7,039 bases of DNA from OMOG01 sp041485845 (lineage in GTDB: Bacteria; Acidobacteriota; Terriglobia; Bryobacterales; Bryobacteraceae), in NCBI GenBank assembly GCA_041485845.1, contig JBGPKH010000484.1, positions 1 through 7,039 on the forward strand, read 5' to 3'. The position numbers and the translations under genes were made by a program. Below are positions 6,161 to 7,039 of the stretch, in pieces (the stretch's first letter is position 1; the number at the start of each line of letters is the position of its first letter). The notes under the pieces are model-generated. The model was not told the DNA's origin. It was given only the letters and a program-made list of their open reading frames with translations, and searched no databases.

Positions 6161-6427
6161 GGTCCGCACCGGTTCGGGCGCCGCAGGCGCTCCGTGCAAG
6201 AGTCCCTCCGTGCTTAGATCTTCATCGATATCCGGCCAGTGGATACCATAACCGGCGCCGCTCAGTTTCCAGTTCCGACGCTGTTCAGGGGAAGCGTCGA
6301 GGAGCTTTGGATACCAGACCAAGGGAACAATGATCGTGCGTCCGTCCATTAGGTTGACCGCCAGGGTGTCCTCCGTGAAGTAGACGTCCTTCACGCGTTC
6401 TCCTGGCTTAACTTCCGAACCTTGCAT
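6152..6427 (-). CDS. DUF2442 domain protein
   Basis: 91 residues, a complete gene. The family pattern is clear: DGRTIIVPLVWYPKLLDASP (28-47), then NWKLSGAGYGIHWPDIDEDL (52-71), then STEGLLHG (72-79), with a short disordered, Pro-rich tail. DUF2442 proteins are small cytosolic proteins of unknown function that often follow a DUF4160 gene; the pair has been viewed as toxin-antitoxin-like, but I know of no firm demonstration. GGAG at 6435-6438, 7 nt before the ATG, supports the start. The ATG lies inside the end of the upstream DUF4160 remnant (20-base overlap), the arrangement expected of a translationally coupled pair. The partner is truncated here, so this may be an orphan. Confidence 0.85.
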   Translation of the reverse strand: MQGSEVKPGERVKDVYFTEDTLAVNLMDGRTIIVPLVWYPKLLDASPEQRRNWKLSGAGYGIHWPDIDEDLSTEGLLHGAPAAPEPVRTRA

Positions 6428-6521
6428 TCCATTTCTCCAGCAGGATGGTTTCGTTTTCCATGAGCATCCGTTGTATTCGACGAAGTTCTATCGGACTGAA
6501 CCCCAGATTGAACGCTAATGG
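6408..6521 (-). pseudogene. C-terminal stub of a DUF4160 gene
   Basis: Minus-strand codons 6521-6411 read PLAFNLGFSPIELRRIQRML, then MENETILLEKWNARFGS, ending at TAA 6410-6408. This matches the C-terminal helix region of DUF4160 proteins (G-F-x-x-x-E-L-x-x-I-x-x-x-V/M-x-E-N-x-x-x-L-L-x-x-W-N). The N-terminal half of the domain, normally with a PHVHV-type segment, is absent: the sequence runs into the gpmA stop codon 4 bases upstream of the stub. The reading frame itself has no stop in the stub, and the 20-base overlap with DUF2442 is kept. It is too short for a separate functional gene by family standards. It is most likely a recombination remnant, though an expressed C-terminal fragment cannot be excluded. 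Confidence 0.72.
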
Positions 6522-6525
6522 TCGG

Positions 6526-7039
6526 CTACTTCTTCTTCCCCTGCGCCGCCACTGCCTCCATCGCCGCCCTCACCTTCTCGGGATCGCCCAGGTAGTAGCG
6601 GTCGAGCGGCCTCAAATCATCGTCCAGCTCGTATACCAGCGGCATTCCGGTCGGAATATTCAATTCCACGATCTCGCTCTCCGGGATGTCGTCCAGGTAT
6701 TTCACCAGCGCGCGCAGACTGTTGCCGTGCGCCGCGATCAGCACCTTCTGTCCCTGACGGATGGCCGGCGCGATGGTCTCGTGCCACAGCGGCAGGAACC
6801 GCGCCACGGTATCCTTCAGGCACTCGGTGAGCGGCAGTTCCTCCGGGCTGAGTCCCCGGTAACGCGGGTCGGCGCCGGGAAAGCGCGGGTCGCCGGGAGT
6901 CAACGCCGGCGGGGGAATATCGTAGCTGCGGCGCCAGATCTTCACCTGCGCCTCGCCGAACTTCTCGGCTGTCTCGGCTTTGTTCAGTCCTTGCAGCGCG
7001 CCGTAGTGCCGCTCGTTCAAGCGCCATGAGCGGTGGACC
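6526..7039 (-). CDS. gpmA: 2,3-bisphosphoglycerate-dependent phosphoglycerate mutase (5' partial)
   Basis: Interconverts 3- and 2-phosphoglycerate in glycolysis/gluconeogenesis; cytosolic. The last 171 residues are in the window; the full enzyme is ~250, so roughly 75-80 N-terminal residues, with the RHG phosphohistidine motif, lie beyond the right edge. The frame continues upstream as VHRSWRLNERHYGALQGLNK, so the TTG at 7020 is an internal leucine. Seen: the catalytic/substrate-binding ERHYG (Glu codon 7014-7012), QVKIWRRSYD, LPLTECL, the second catalytic His in IAAHGNSLRALVKYLDD (His codon 6729-6727), and LNIPTGMPLVYELDDDLRPL then RYYLG. The end AAQGKKK resembles the E. coli GpmA tail. All key residues in view are intact. 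It lies upstream of the DUF4160 stub on the same strand. Confidence 0.95.
   Translation of the reverse strand, partial: VHRSWRLNERHYGALQGLNKAETAEKFGEAQVKIWRRSYDIPPPALTPGDPRFPGADPRYRGLSPEELPLTECLKDTVARFLPLWHETIAPAIRQGQKVLIAAHGNSLRALVKYLDDIPESEIVELNIPTGMPLVYELDDDLRPLDRYYLGDPEKVRAAMEAVAAQGKKK

Noticed and set aside
7018..7020. TTG as the start of gpmA
   Set aside because: The conserved RSWRLNERHYG motif runs through it; the gene continues beyond the window.

Overview
The window looks like a high-GC, densely coding bacterial chromosome segment. The best guess is an Acidobacteriota member of the Solibacter/Bryobacter type. This is an inference from three things: a ~1,170-residue Oar-like TonB-dependent receptor with an N-terminal carboxypeptidase-regulatory-like domain, a Tat-exported mandelate racemase/muconate lactonizing-type enzyme beside it, and a YncE-like beta-propeller gene. 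No rRNA, tRNA, IS element or CRISPR array is visible.

Layout. Bases 2-454 (+) hold the 3' end of a beta-propeller (YncE-like) gene. It converges on a minus-strand block that covers the rest of the window. Read in the direction of transcription (right to left) the block is: the 3' two thirds of gpmA (7039-6526, glycolytic phosphoglycerate mutase); a 37-codon C-terminal stub of a DUF4160 gene (about 6521-6408) that overlaps an intact DUF2442 gene (6427-6152); a 330-base gap with a possible 26-codon small ORF and a good -10 box; the large outer-membrane receptor gene (5821-2297); a 34-codon relic of another receptor's C-terminus, directly after the stop and in the same frame (2296-2192); the Tat-exported enolase-superfamily enzyme (2118-661); and a third receptor-tail relic (about 512-462) just before the end of the propeller gene.

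How the genes may work together. The receptor and the enolase-superfamily enzyme are co-directional, about 180 bases apart. They could form an uptake-and-processing pair: the receptor brings a ligand across the outer membrane, and a periplasmic dehydratase or epimerase acts on it. The enzyme keeps a D/E/E metal triad and a His-Asp dyad at the spacing of galactonate-dehydratase-type enzymes, but carries a Gly/Ala/Pro/Arg-rich insertion in its barrel. gpmA and the DUF4160/DUF2442 pair are probably unrelated to this.

The most unusual signal is the set of three co-oriented receptor C-terminal coding tails (one intact, two relics), two of which flank the enolase-superfamily gene. They record past recombination at receptor 3' ends and suggest that the enzyme gene could behave as a cassette between short direct repeats. 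A second recombination scar is the DUF4160 gene, cut off four bases after the gpmA stop codon.
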